From Lachnospiraceae bacterium UBA7109 (GTDB lineage: Bacteria; Bacillota; Clostridia; Lachnospirales; Lachnospiraceae), in the NCBI GenBank assembly GCA_002492335.1, contig DKYD01000061.1:6749-23993 (forward strand): a stretch of DNA of 17,245 nucleotides, written 5' to 3'. Below are positions 1 through 7,456 of the stretch, in pieces. The position numbers and the translations under genes were made by a program. Under the pieces are notes generated by a model, which was not told the DNA's origin, searched no databases, and worked only from the letters and a program-made list of their open reading frames with translations. The stretch's first letter is position 1, and each line of letters begins with the position of its first letter.

Positions 1-1385
1 ATACACAAAATAAAAGACCGTTTGGCTTTCGCGACAAACTCGGGTATATGTTTGGGGATTTTGGAAATGACTTTACCTTTATTTTTTCCAGTATGATACT
101 GATGAAATTTTATTCGGATGTAATGGGGGTGTCGGTAGGGTTAATCGGCATTATGATGATGGTGGCGCGTATTGCAGATGCATTTACCGATGTGACGATG
201 GGACAGATCGTAGACAGGAGCAGACCGACGAAAAAAGGAAAATTTGCACCGTGGATTCGACGAATGTGTGGTCCGGTTGCACTTTCTTCTTTTCTGATGT
301 ATGCCAGCTGGTTCGCAGATATGTCAATGGGATTTAAGATTTTCTGGATGTTTTTTACATACTTGTTATGGGGAAGCATCTTCTACACAAGTATTAATAT
401 CCCGTATGGTTCCATGGCGTCTGCAATTTCCGGCGAGCCGAAAGACCGTGCGCAGCTGTCAAACTGGAGGACAATTGGCGCGACACTTGCAGGTACTGTA
501 ATTGGAGTGGTGCTGCCTTTGATTGTATATTACAGGGATGAGGCGGGGAACCAGATCTTATCCGGAAGAAGGATGACAATTGTGGCATTTTTGTTTTCGG
601 CAGGGGCGGTTGTTTCCTACCTGATCTGTTACTATCTGACGACAGAACGTGTGAAGGTGGAGCAGAAAACAGAGAAATTTGATCTGGGAAGGCTGATTTC
701 CGATTTGTTCCACAATCGTGCCCTGATCGGTATTGTTGTGGCGTCGATCTGTCTTCTGCTTGCGCAGCTTACCCTTCAGTCTATGACGACCTATGTCTTT
801 CCGAATTATTTCCGGAACACAGCTGCACAGTCGGCAACCGGGATTATCGGAATGGTTGTGACGCTTACCTGCGCGGCATTCACAGTCAGGCTGTCACAGA
901 AATTCGGAAGAAAAGAGCTGGCGGTTTTCAGTTCCCTGTGGGGAGCAGTGATCCTCATTGCGGCATTTTTCCTTCATATTACAAATGCATGGGTCTTCGT
1001 CGGGGTATACGCACTCGCTTATGTAGGACTGGCTGTGTTCAGTCTGATCTGCTGGGCAATGATAACCGATGTTATTGACGACACGGAGGTGCTGACGGGA
1101 GACCGTGCAGACGGAACAATCTATTCCGTTTATTCTTTTGCAAGAAAGCTTGGTCAGGCGGCTTCATCGGGGCTTTCCGGATTCCTGCTCTCCGTCATAG
1201 GATACACGAAAGAGACAGCGTTTGATCCGGATGTGGTAAAGGGTATTTATAATATTACCTGTCTTGCTCCGGCAATCGGATTTCTTCTCCTCGCAGCGGT
1301 ATTAAAATTCTTATATCCGCTTACCAGGGAACGGGTGGAAAAAAACGCGGCGGTGCTGGAGGAAAAAAGAGAAGAAAAAGTATAA
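1..1385 (+). CDS. GPH-family sugar:cation symporter (5' partial)
   Basis: Membrane transporter of the glycoside-pentoside-hexuronide:cation symporter family (MelB/UidB/XynP type, MFS fold), which imports a sugar or oligosaccharide with Na+ or H+. The reading frame is open to the left edge: codons from base 3 read TQNKRPFGFRDKLGY directly into MFGDFGNDFTF, the usual conserved N-terminus of this family. The ATG at 48 is therefore internal and the true start lies a few codons outside the window. About 460 residues are visible, close to full family length. The hallmark loop DAFTDVTMGQIVDRSRP followed by KKGKFAPWI sits after the second membrane segment, and about 12 hydrophobic segments run through the protein. 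It is the first visible gene of an operon with a HAD hydrolase, GH3 and GH2, so it probably brings in their substrate. The substrate cannot be read from sequence. Confidence 0.93.
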   Translation, partial: TQNKRPFGFRDKLGYMFGDFGNDFTFIFSSMILMKFYSDVMGVSVGLIGIMMMVARIADAFTDVTMGQIVDRSRPTKKGKFAPWIRRMCGPVALSSFLMYASWFADMSMGFKIFWMFFTYLLWGSIFYTSINIPYGSMASAISGEPKDRAQLSNWRTIGATLAGTVIGVVLPLIVYYRDEAGNQILSGRRMTIVAFLFSAGAVVSYLICYYLTTERVKVEQKTEKFDLGRLISDLFHNRALIGIVVASICLLLAQLTLQSMTTYVFPNYFRNTAAQSATGIIGMVVTLTCAAFTVRLSQKFGRKELAVFSSLWGAVILIAAFFLHITNAWVFVGVYALAYVGLAVFSLICWAMITDVIDDTEVLTGDRADGTIYSVYSFARKLGQAASSGLSGFLLSVIGYTKETAFDPDVVKGIYNITCLAPAIGFLLLAAVLKFLYPLTRERVEKNAAVLEEKREEKV

Positions 1386-1410
1386 GCATAAGCATAAGGT
1401 ATGGTCTGGC

Positions 1411-1416
1411 AGGAGG
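1411..1416 (+). promoter_or_regulatory. Ribosome binding site fixing the HAD gene start
   Basis: A perfect AGGAGG lies 5 nt before the ATG at 1422. It is downstream of the in-frame ATG at 1401, which has no Shine-Dalgarno sequence in front of it. The start at 1422 is therefore preferred. Confidence 0.75.
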
Positions 1417-1421
1417 AGTAT

Positions 1422-2273
1422 ATGGCAGAAGGACTGGAAACGTATAAAAGGAAAAAGAAATATCTGGTCTGTGTTGATTCCGACGGATGCGTGATGGACA
1501 CGATGGACAGCAAGCATACCCGGTGTTTTGGACCGTGTCTCGTAGAAGAATGGGGCCTTTCGGAATGGCGGGACGCCATATTGAAGGACTGGAATGAGAT
1601 GAATCTTTATTCTATGACACGGGGGATCAACCGTTTTAAAGGACTTGTGAAAATGCTTCGAAAGATAAATGAAGCATATGCAAAAATAAAGGATATAGAA
1701 GTTCTGGAGCAGTGGGTGGAAGAAAGCCCGGAGTTATCAGAAGCAGCGCTTGCAGATGCAATCCGGGAGCAGGACAGCGTTATTTTAAAGAAAGCGCTTG
1801 TCTGGTCAGAGACGGTGAATAAAAAAGATAAAGAACTTCTCTTCAGGGAGAAGCGTTCCTTTGAGGGAGTGAAAGAAGCGCTTGACGCTGCAGCATTACA
1901 GGCGGATATTGCAGTCGTATCTTCCGCCAATTATCACGCGGCTCTGGAGGAATGGAAGGAGAATCATCTGCTTGAATATGCGGATATCTTTCTTGCACAG
2001 GACGCCGGCAGTAAATCCTATTGTATGGGAGAGCTTTTGAAAAAAGGATATGAAAGGGAGCAGATTCTTATGATTGGAGATGCGCCGGGAGATTATGAAG
2101 CTGCAAGGGAGAACGGTATATATTTTTATCCCATTCTTGTGAGAAAGGAAACAGAGTCATGGGAAGAATTCAGAAAAACCGGACTTGAACGGTTTGTGCA
2201 GGGGAGTTATGGCGGCATTTATCAGAAAGAAAGAATCGATATATTTTTAAATAATTTGAAAGGACAGGAATGA
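1422..2273 (+). CDS. HAD-family hydrolase (phosphatase-like)
   Basis: A 283-residue haloacid-dehalogenase superfamily protein, probably a cytoplasmic phosphatase acting on a sugar phosphate or related metabolite. Motif I is DSDGC with the nucleophile Asp19 and the acid/base Asp21. Motif II is the serine of VVSSAN near the middle. Motif III is GDAPGD at residues 219-224, with the Mg2+-binding Asp220 and Asp224. A helical stretch between motifs I and II, about residues 30-150, fits a C1-type cap. The start at 1422 follows a perfect AGGAGG; an in-frame ATG at 1401 would add seven residues but lacks an RBS. The stop overlaps the next gene (ATGA), so translation is coupled to the GH3 enzyme. The operon suggests a role in processing the imported sugar. 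The substrate is unknown, and a regulatory or repair phosphatase role is also possible. Confidence 0.85.
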   Translation: MAEGLETYKRKKKYLVCVDSDGCVMDTMDSKHTRCFGPCLVEEWGLSEWRDAILKDWNEMNLYSMTRGINRFKGLVKMLRKINEAYAKIKDIEVLEQWVEESPELSEAALADAIREQDSVILKKALVWSETVNKKDKELLFREKRSFEGVKEALDAAALQADIAVVSSANYHAALEEWKENHLLEYADIFLAQDAGSKSYCMGELLKKGYEREQILMIGDAPGDYEAARENGIYFYPILVRKETESWEEFRKTGLERFVQGSYGGIYQKERIDIFLNNLKGQE

Positions 2274-4039
2274 TGGTTGATTTAAAAGCAAATCCATATT
2301 ATTTGTCAGATGAGGATTGTAAATGGGTAGAAGATACGATTGAGAAGATGAGTGATGAGGAGAAGGTCGGACAGCTTTTTTTCCAGCTTACATCCTCTCA
2401 TGATGAGGAGCATTTAAAGGAACTGATGGAAAAATATCACCTGGGAGGCTGCCGTTATAATCCGGCGAAGGGAAAGGAAATCCAGGAGCAAAACCGCATT
2501 CTGCAGAAGTATGCAAAGATTCCAATATTCATAGCATGCAATACAGAAAGCGGCGGAGATGGGGCGTGTGCGGATGGAACTTACATCGCTTCTCCGGTGA
2601 AGATCGGAGCTTGTGCAAAGGAAGAATATGCATATGAGCTTGGCAGGATATCGAATGAAGAAGCGAAGGCTCTGGGGTGTAATATGGCATTTGCACCGGT
2701 GTGTGATATTTTACTGAACTGGGAAAATACAGAGGTAGCTGTGCGTGCCTTTGGAAAGAATCCGGAGGATGTGGCGAAGCTAAGCGCCGCGTATTTAAAG
2801 GGCGCGCATACGGTTCCGGGATTTGCCTGCGCCGCGAAACATTTTCCGGGCAATGGAGTGGATTTCCGGGACGCCCACCTGTCAAATAACGTCAATCCGT
2901 TAAATCCTGAAGAATGGGAGCGGACATACGGGATGGTGTACCGTACATTGATCGCAAATGGACTGGAGGCAGTTATGGGAGGTCATATTATGCTTCCGGA
3001 GTATGAAAGGGCAATGAATCCGCACAAAAAGGACAGCGAAATTATGCCTGCGACACTGAGCCCGGAGATCATGACGGACCTCTTAAGAGAAAGGCTTGGA
3101 TTCAATGGAATGGTTGTGTCAGACGCCTCTCATATGGTGGCAATGACAAACCGGATGAAGAGAAGTGAGATGCTACCGGCTGCTATTAATGCAGGATGTG
3201 ATATGTTTTTGTTCTTTAATGATCCGGATGAGGATTATGATACGATGCTTCGTGCATGGAAGACGCGCGTGATCAGCGAGGAGCGGATGCGGGAAGCGCT
3301 TATGCGTATCCTGGGACTGAAAGCGCATCAGGGACTTCATAAGAAGAAAAGAGAGGAACTGGTTCCGTCTCCGGAGGCTCTGGATAAGGTTCTGGGAAAA
3401 GAATCCCATAAAAATGTGCAGGAGGAGATCAGCCGTGCAGCCATTACTCTGGTAAAGTATAAAGACAGGGAAGTGCTTCCGGTTACACCCGGGCGTTATA
3501 AACGGATTATGATTGTGCATGTCAAAGGCGCGGAAGACGGAATGAGCGAATTCCGGAAGCTGCTGGGGTTAGCCGGAGGAAATGCGGCAGAGCTTCTGAA
3601 AGAAAAATTGTGCGGGAAGGGCTTTGATGCATTTGTTTATGAAAGTCCGCTTGACCGGATGAAACAGAAGGTGGCAGAGGGAGAGAAGCCAAGCCTGAAT
3701 CTGTATTTTGCAGGAAAACATGCAATTGCAGATTTTAAGAAAGATATGGATCTGGTAATCACGCTCTGCGATGTAGCCAGCGGACGGCCGGTATTTGGCA
3801 TGAGCAAGGGAGGCGGTGAGATTCCCTGGTATGTATATGAGCTCCCGGTGATTGTGATTGGCTGCGGACAGCCGACGATGCTTGCGGATATTCCTCAGGC
3901 ACGTACGTATATCAATACGTATGATGCAAAAGATTTTACATTTGATGCACTCGTTGAAAAATTAATGGCAGGAGAAGAAGCATTTACCGGAAAAGATCCG
4001 ATTGACAGTTTTTGCGGTTTGTTTGATACGAGGATTTAG
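2270..4039 (+). CDS. Glycoside hydrolase family 3, beta-N-acetylhexosaminidase-like (NagZ type)
   Basis: A 589-residue GH3 enzyme, cytoplasmic because no signal peptide is visible. The N-terminal TIM barrel (about residues 10-350) carries KHFPGNGVDFRDAH at 190-203. This corresponds to the NagZ signature KHFPGHGxxxxDSH, with the Asp201-x-His203 dyad that acts as general acid/base in NagZ-type N-acetylglucosaminidases. The His-to-Asn and Ser-to-Ala changes are departures from the usual motif. The expected nucleophile is Asp285 in FNGMVVSDAS. A C-terminal alpha/beta domain (about 385-589) follows, as in two-domain GH3 enzymes such as Bacillus YbbD/NagZ. The ATG at 2270 overlaps the HAD stop by 4 nt; the adjacent ATG at 2273 is an equally good start. 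It probably removes non-reducing-end beta-HexNAc, or another beta-sugar, from imported oligosaccharides. Exact specificity is inferred only. Confidence 0.88.
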   Translation: MMVDLKANPYYLSDEDCKWVEDTIEKMSDEEKVGQLFFQLTSSHDEEHLKELMEKYHLGGCRYNPAKGKEIQEQNRILQKYAKIPIFIACNTESGGDGACADGTYIASPVKIGACAKEEYAYELGRISNEEAKALGCNMAFAPVCDILLNWENTEVAVRAFGKNPEDVAKLSAAYLKGAHTVPGFACAAKHFPGNGVDFRDAHLSNNVNPLNPEEWERTYGMVYRTLIANGLEAVMGGHIMLPEYERAMNPHKKDSEIMPATLSPEIMTDLLRERLGFNGMVVSDASHMVAMTNRMKRSEMLPAAINAGCDMFLFFNDPDEDYDTMLRAWKTRVISEERMREALMRILGLKAHQGLHKKKREELVPSPEALDKVLGKESHKNVQEEISRAAITLVKYKDREVLPVTPGRYKRIMIVHVKGAEDGMSEFRKLLGLAGGNAAELLKEKLCGKGFDAFVYESPLDRMKQKVAEGEKPSLNLYFAGKHAIADFKKDMDLVITLCDVASGRPVFGMSKGGGEIPWYVYELPVIVIGCGQPTMLADIPQARTYINTYDAKDFTFDALVEKLMAGEEAFTGKDPIDSFCGLFDTRI

Positions 4040-4057
4040 AAAAAGATATCTGGAAAG

Positions 4058-4063
4058 AAGGAG
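4058..4063 (+). promoter_or_regulatory. Ribosome binding site fixing the GH2 gene start
   Basis: AAGGAG sits 7 nt before the ATG at 4071. The in-frame ATG at 4002 lies inside the GH3 gene and would add 23 basic residues not expected in GH2 enzymes, so 4071 is taken as the start. Confidence 0.75.
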
Positions 4064-4070
4064 AAAGAAG

Positions 4071-6155
4071 ATGCGTAAAGTAATTCCGTTCAATGAGGAC
4101 TGGCGGTTTATACAAAGAGATGCAGGACTTCCGGATACATTTCCGGATGACTGGCAGAGAGTCAATCTGCCGCATACCTGGAATGCGGTGGATGGCCACG
4201 ATGGAGTTAAGGGATATGACCGGGGAAATTACTGGTATGCGAAAGAGTTTGAGACGCCTGAGCAGCCCCTTGAGGGAGGAAGGCTTTTTGTAGAGATTCC
4301 TGCAGCAGGACAGCAGGCAGTTGTTTATGTAAATGGAAAGAAAATCATGAGCCATGAGGGTGGATATTCCACTTTCCGGGCAGATATTACAGATGCCTGT
4401 AAGAGGGAACAGAAGAACCTTCTTGTAATTTCCTGCAGTAATGAGGAAAGGCCGGATGTATATCCGCAGACTGCTGATTTTACTTTTTACGGAGGGCTTT
4501 ACCGGGGCGTCAGTCTGATCAGTGTGCCGGAAGTGCATTTTGATCTGGAATATTACGGAGGACCGGGAATACAGGTGACGCCGGAACCGGATGAAGAAGG
4601 CGGGGCATATTTTAAACTGATTTCTTATGTAAAAAATGCAGACGAGAATTTTACAGTGCAGTACTCTGTAAAAGACAAAGAAGGAAGAGAAGCGGCACAG
4701 GCAGTGCGCCCGGCAGACGATACAAAGGTAACAGTATATGTTCCGGAGGCAAAGAGATGGGAACCGGACACTCCATATCTGTATACGGTCACGGCGTCTC
4801 TGATAAGAAGAAACGAAGTGTATGATGAGGTTCGTGTGCGCGCCGGGGTACGAAGCTTTTTCTGTGATCCCCGGAAGGGGTTTATCCTGAACGGAAAGGA
4901 GACGCCGCTTCGTGGGGTAAGCCGTCATCAGGATATGCTGTATAAGGGAAATGCACTTACAAGAGAAGAGCATTATCAGGATGCCAGGATCATAAAAGAA
5001 ATGGGCGCAAATACAATCAGGCTCGCGCATTATCAGCATTCCCAGGATTTTTACGACGCCTGTGACGAGCTGGGGTTTGTTGTGTGGGCGGAAATTCCGT
5101 TTATCAGTGTGATGAATCCGGATCCGGCAGCACATGAGAACTGTATCAGCCAGCTAAAGGAACTGATTCTTCAGAATTATAATCATCCGTCTATCTGCTT
5201 CTGGGGAATCTCGAATGAGATTCTGATCGGGGGAATGCAGGAAGGAATGGTGGAAAATCATAAGGAACTGCATGCATTGTGTAAGAAGCTTGATCCGGGC
5301 AGGCTCACGACGATCGCTCATGTTACGATGACTCCGACAGAGGGAGAAATGCATGGGATTACAGATGTAGAGAGCTATAATCATTATTTTGGCTGGTATC
5401 TGGGGAAGATGGAGGAAAATGGTCCGTGGCTGGATGAATTTCACAGGAAGCATCCGGAGACCTGTCTTGGCTTATCCGAGTATGGCTGCGAGGGAATCAT
5501 TACGTATCATGGTCCGGAACCGGCATGCCGGGATTACAGTGAAGAATATCAGGCGCTGTATCATGAGCATATGGTAAAGGTCCTGAAGGAACGGCCGTGG
5601 ATCTGGTCCGGATATGTGTGGAATATGTTTGATTTCGGATGTGCAATGCGCAGTGAGGGCGGTGTGACAGGAAGGAATAACAAGGGGCTGGTCACGATGG
5701 ACAGAAAAATCAAAAAGGACAGCTTCTATATTTATCAGGCATACTGGAGTAAGGAACCGATGGTTCATATCTGCGGAAGACGCTATGCCAGACGTGCCGG
5801 ACAAAAGACAGAGATCCGCATTTACTCGAATCAGCCTTCGGTGGCTTTATATCTGAATGGAAAGATGATAGAAGCACAGACGGCCGATAAAGTATTTGTA
5901 TTTCAGGCGGCATTGAAAGAAGGAGAAAATATTGTTGTGGCGTCGGCAGGAAATGTAAAGGACAGCATTACTCTGGAAAAGGTAGAAAAAGAGCCGGATA
6001 TCTACGTGTTGCCGGAAGAAAAAGACAGCGGCGAAGGGATTGCAAACTGGTTTGAACTCGCAGAGGGCATGATGCCGGGAGTCTCCATGCAGCAGTTTTA
6101 TGATGCGTTTGCCGGGGAAAGTCAAATACCCCGCAGCAAGCTACGGGGTATTTGA
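4071..6155 (+). CDS. Glycoside hydrolase family 2 (beta-galactosidase/beta-glucuronidase-like)
   Basis: A 694-residue GH2 retaining beta-glycosidase with no signal peptide. In order it has an N-terminal jelly-roll sugar-binding domain (about 1-165, with LPHTWNAVDG and GNYWYAKEF), an Ig-like domain (about 170-275), a TIM barrel (about 280-570) and a C-terminal beta-sandwich (about 580-665). The barrel holds the GH2 signature NHPSICFWGISNE with acid/base Glu383, and LSEYG with nucleophile Glu470. RNNKG at 535-539 resembles the N-x-K-G motif that reads the uronate carboxylate in beta-glucuronidases, but similar motifs occur in other GH2 enzymes, so beta-galactosidase or another specificity remains open. 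The gene starts 31 nt after GH3 and is the last gene of the operon. The final residues (SQIPRSKLRGI) and the stop are encoded by a perfect hairpin repeat. The last helix typical of relatives appears replaced. Confidence 0.9.
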   Translation: MRKVIPFNEDWRFIQRDAGLPDTFPDDWQRVNLPHTWNAVDGHDGVKGYDRGNYWYAKEFETPEQPLEGGRLFVEIPAAGQQAVVYVNGKKIMSHEGGYSTFRADITDACKREQKNLLVISCSNEERPDVYPQTADFTFYGGLYRGVSLISVPEVHFDLEYYGGPGIQVTPEPDEEGGAYFKLISYVKNADENFTVQYSVKDKEGREAAQAVRPADDTKVTVYVPEAKRWEPDTPYLYTVTASLIRRNEVYDEVRVRAGVRSFFCDPRKGFILNGKETPLRGVSRHQDMLYKGNALTREEHYQDARIIKEMGANTIRLAHYQHSQDFYDACDELGFVVWAEIPFISVMNPDPAAHENCISQLKELILQNYNHPSICFWGISNEILIGGMQEGMVENHKELHALCKKLDPGRLTTIAHVTMTPTEGEMHGITDVESYNHYFGWYLGKMEENGPWLDEFHRKHPETCLGLSEYGCEGIITYHGPEPACRDYSEEYQALYHEHMVKVLKERPWIWSGYVWNMFDFGCAMRSEGGVTGRNNKGLVTMDRKIKKDSFYIYQAYWSKEPMVHICGRRYARRAGQKTEIRIYSNQPSVALYLNGKMIEAQTADKVFVFQAALKEGENIVVASAGNVKDSITLEKVEKEPDIYVLPEEKDSGEGIANWFELAEGMMPGVSMQQFYDAFAGESQIPRSKLRGI

Positions 6156-6156
6156 C
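6121..6156. repeat. Palindromic element forming the GH2 C-terminus
   Basis: GTCAAATACCCCG (6121-6133) is perfectly complementary to CGGGGTATTTGAC (6144-6156), with the loop CAGCAAGCTA between them. The GH2 stop TGA (6153-6155) lies in the right arm. There is no T-run directly after it, so it is not a classical terminator. From memory, C-termini reading PRSKLRGI recur in Firmicute proteins, which suggests a dispersed element; this needs a genome search. Confidence 0.75.
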
Positions 6157-6214
6157 CCTCGCGGCATTCGCCAAATATCCGCGCTAGCGCGGCTGCCTGG
6201 CTCATTGCTCGCGG
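6157..6214. repeat. GC-rich palindromic intergenic segment, probable dispersed repeat
   Basis: Directly after the GH2 stop hairpin comes a GC-rich stretch unlike its surroundings. It holds the perfect 14-bp palindrome CCGCGCTAGCGCGG (6179-6192) and two direct copies of CTCGCGG (6158-6164 and 6208-6214). No open frame with a ribosome site was found. It is most likely part of the same repeat element as 6121-6156, although a small structured RNA is possible. Confidence 0.45.
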
Positions 6215-6229
6215 AAGTAAATAGAAATT

Positions 6230-6286
6230 AAAAAAGCCTGCTGCTTCACGCGAAATTTTATTCGTGAAAGCAACAGGTCTTTTTTT
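6230..6286. terminator. Bidirectional intrinsic terminator between convergent operons
   Basis: CCTGCTGCTTCACG (6237-6250) pairs with CGTGAAAGCAACAGG (6263-6277), with one mismatch and one bulge. A run of A's precedes it (6230-6235) and a run of T's follows it (6280-6286). It can therefore end the GH2 operon on the + strand and the ABC operon on the - strand, whose last gene stops at 6296. Confidence 0.88.
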
Positions 6287-6295
6287 GCAGTTCCG

Positions 6296-7456
6296 TTATG
6301 CATCAGAGCGTGTCTGATGGTAACGGAATGCAAATGCCGTGCAGATGAGCGCTGCGGCAAAAAGAAGCTGGATACCGTAATTTCTCATCAGATCAGCAAA
6401 CTGCGAGGAAGTAAGGAAAGCATTATATCCCAGGAGATTGTTATTTTCTTCATACCAGAATACCGGAAGAAAATGTGCTGCAGTTTTGATTCCCTTTCCC
6501 ATAACATCCAGGGAGACGAAGACGCCGCAGGTAAAGGAAAGCCCCAGAGAGACAACATTCACAACTGCGCTGACAAGTTCCTCCCGGTGTACAAAGGTCC
6601 CGATAAAGAATGCGATGGCCAGTGATACAAGGGTTATCGCAAGGCTGTTTAGCAGGTAATACGGCAGATGTGGATCCTGCAGGAATTCTTTTCCATATAC
6701 ACCAATTGGCATAAGGGTGCAGATAAGCCATATCACGGTTCCGATCACCGCATAGCCGAGAACAAACTGAAGATTCATGCTGCGGCTCGTGACAGAGGAG
6801 CATAGCATCCGTTTTCTGACGTCAGTCTGGTTGAAGGCTATCATAATGGTGCTTAGTGTGTAGCATAAAATAGAAATCAGGATATAAGGCATATACTGGA
6901 ACATAAATGCATGACCGGGCATATTTCCGCCATTCGAGTTTTTATCGGCAAGAGATACCTTTGTATCCGAAGCTGTATATTTGTTTGTTTTTTCAATTGC
7001 CTCGTCCAGAGAAAAGCCTCCGGCAGTTAAAGTGCGGATACTGTTAAAAAAAGTATTGATCTGCTGGTCTACATAAATGCCGCTGTTGCTGTCCGGAACT
7101 TTTGTAATTTCTAATTTTGTGTTTTCTTTCAGACATTTTTGCTCAAAATTTTCCGGGATTCGTATAATGTAATAAACATCCCGGTAAAAGAGCCGGTCCT
7201 GAATGATACCCGGATCATCCGGCAGATTCTGAATGTTATGCCAGGTATCGAGGTACTCAGAAAGACCTTTTGCAAGAGAACCGCCATCTTTGTCAATGAC
7301 GCCAATTGTCAGGGTTTCCTGTTCGAAGGTTCCTGCCTGGGAAGGAGCGAGCATTTTATCTACCATCAGTGCAATTGTAAGAAAGATGACCAGGTAGAGA
7401 ATGACGATATTCATATTTCGTTTTGTAATTGTAAGAAATCCTTTAAATACTGTCAT
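6296..7456 (-). CDS. ABC-2 type transporter permease (LnrN-like)
   Basis: A 386-residue integral membrane subunit of an ABC-2 exporter. There is one membrane segment at about 17-33, then a large extracytoplasmic domain (about 35-185), then five segments near 190-208, 230-250, 268-287, 297-316 and 361-378. This 1+5 layout with a big first loop is typical of the ABC2_membrane_3/YhgE-like permeases. AAGGAGGG lies 7 nt before the ATG, inside the end of the preceding gene. The two permease genes overlap by 14 nt, so they are translationally coupled and probably form a heterodimer on the ATPase encoded first. With the adjacent histidine kinase and regulator, the set resembles LnrJKLMN (YfiJKLMN) of Bacillus subtilis, which gives resistance to linearmycin-type membrane-active compounds. 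The actual substrate is unknown. Confidence 0.85.
   Translation of the reverse strand: MTVFKGFLTITKRNMNIVILYLVIFLTIALMVDKMLAPSQAGTFEQETLTIGVIDKDGGSLAKGLSEYLDTWHNIQNLPDDPGIIQDRLFYRDVYYIIRIPENFEQKCLKENTKLEITKVPDSNSGIYVDQQINTFFNSIRTLTAGGFSLDEAIEKTNKYTASDTKVSLADKNSNGGNMPGHAFMFQYMPYILISILCYTLSTIMIAFNQTDVRKRMLCSSVTSRSMNLQFVLGYAVIGTVIWLICTLMPIGVYGKEFLQDPHLPYYLLNSLAITLVSLAIAFFIGTFVHREELVSAVVNVVSLGLSFTCGVFVSLDVMGKGIKTAAHFLPVFWYEENNNLLGYNAFLTSSQFADLMRNYGIQLLFAAALICTAFAFRYHQTRSDA

Noticed and set aside
48..50. ATG as start of the GPH symporter
   Set aside because: The frame continues upstream to the window edge with conserved family residues (RPFGFRDKLGY), so this Met is internal.
4002..4004. Upstream ATG for the GH2 gene inside GH3
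   Set aside because: No Shine-Dalgarno, and a basic 23-residue extension unlike GH2 N-termini. The ATG at 4071 has AAGGAG at 7 nt.
3984..5135. 383-codon open frame on the - strand
   Set aside because: Antisense to the end of GH3 and the first half of GH2. The composition is that of a shadow frame and it crosses two real genes.
6121..6156. Hairpin at the GH2 stop as an intrinsic terminator
   Set aside because: Strong stem but no T-run after it. A proper terminator lies about 80 nt further on at 6230-6286.
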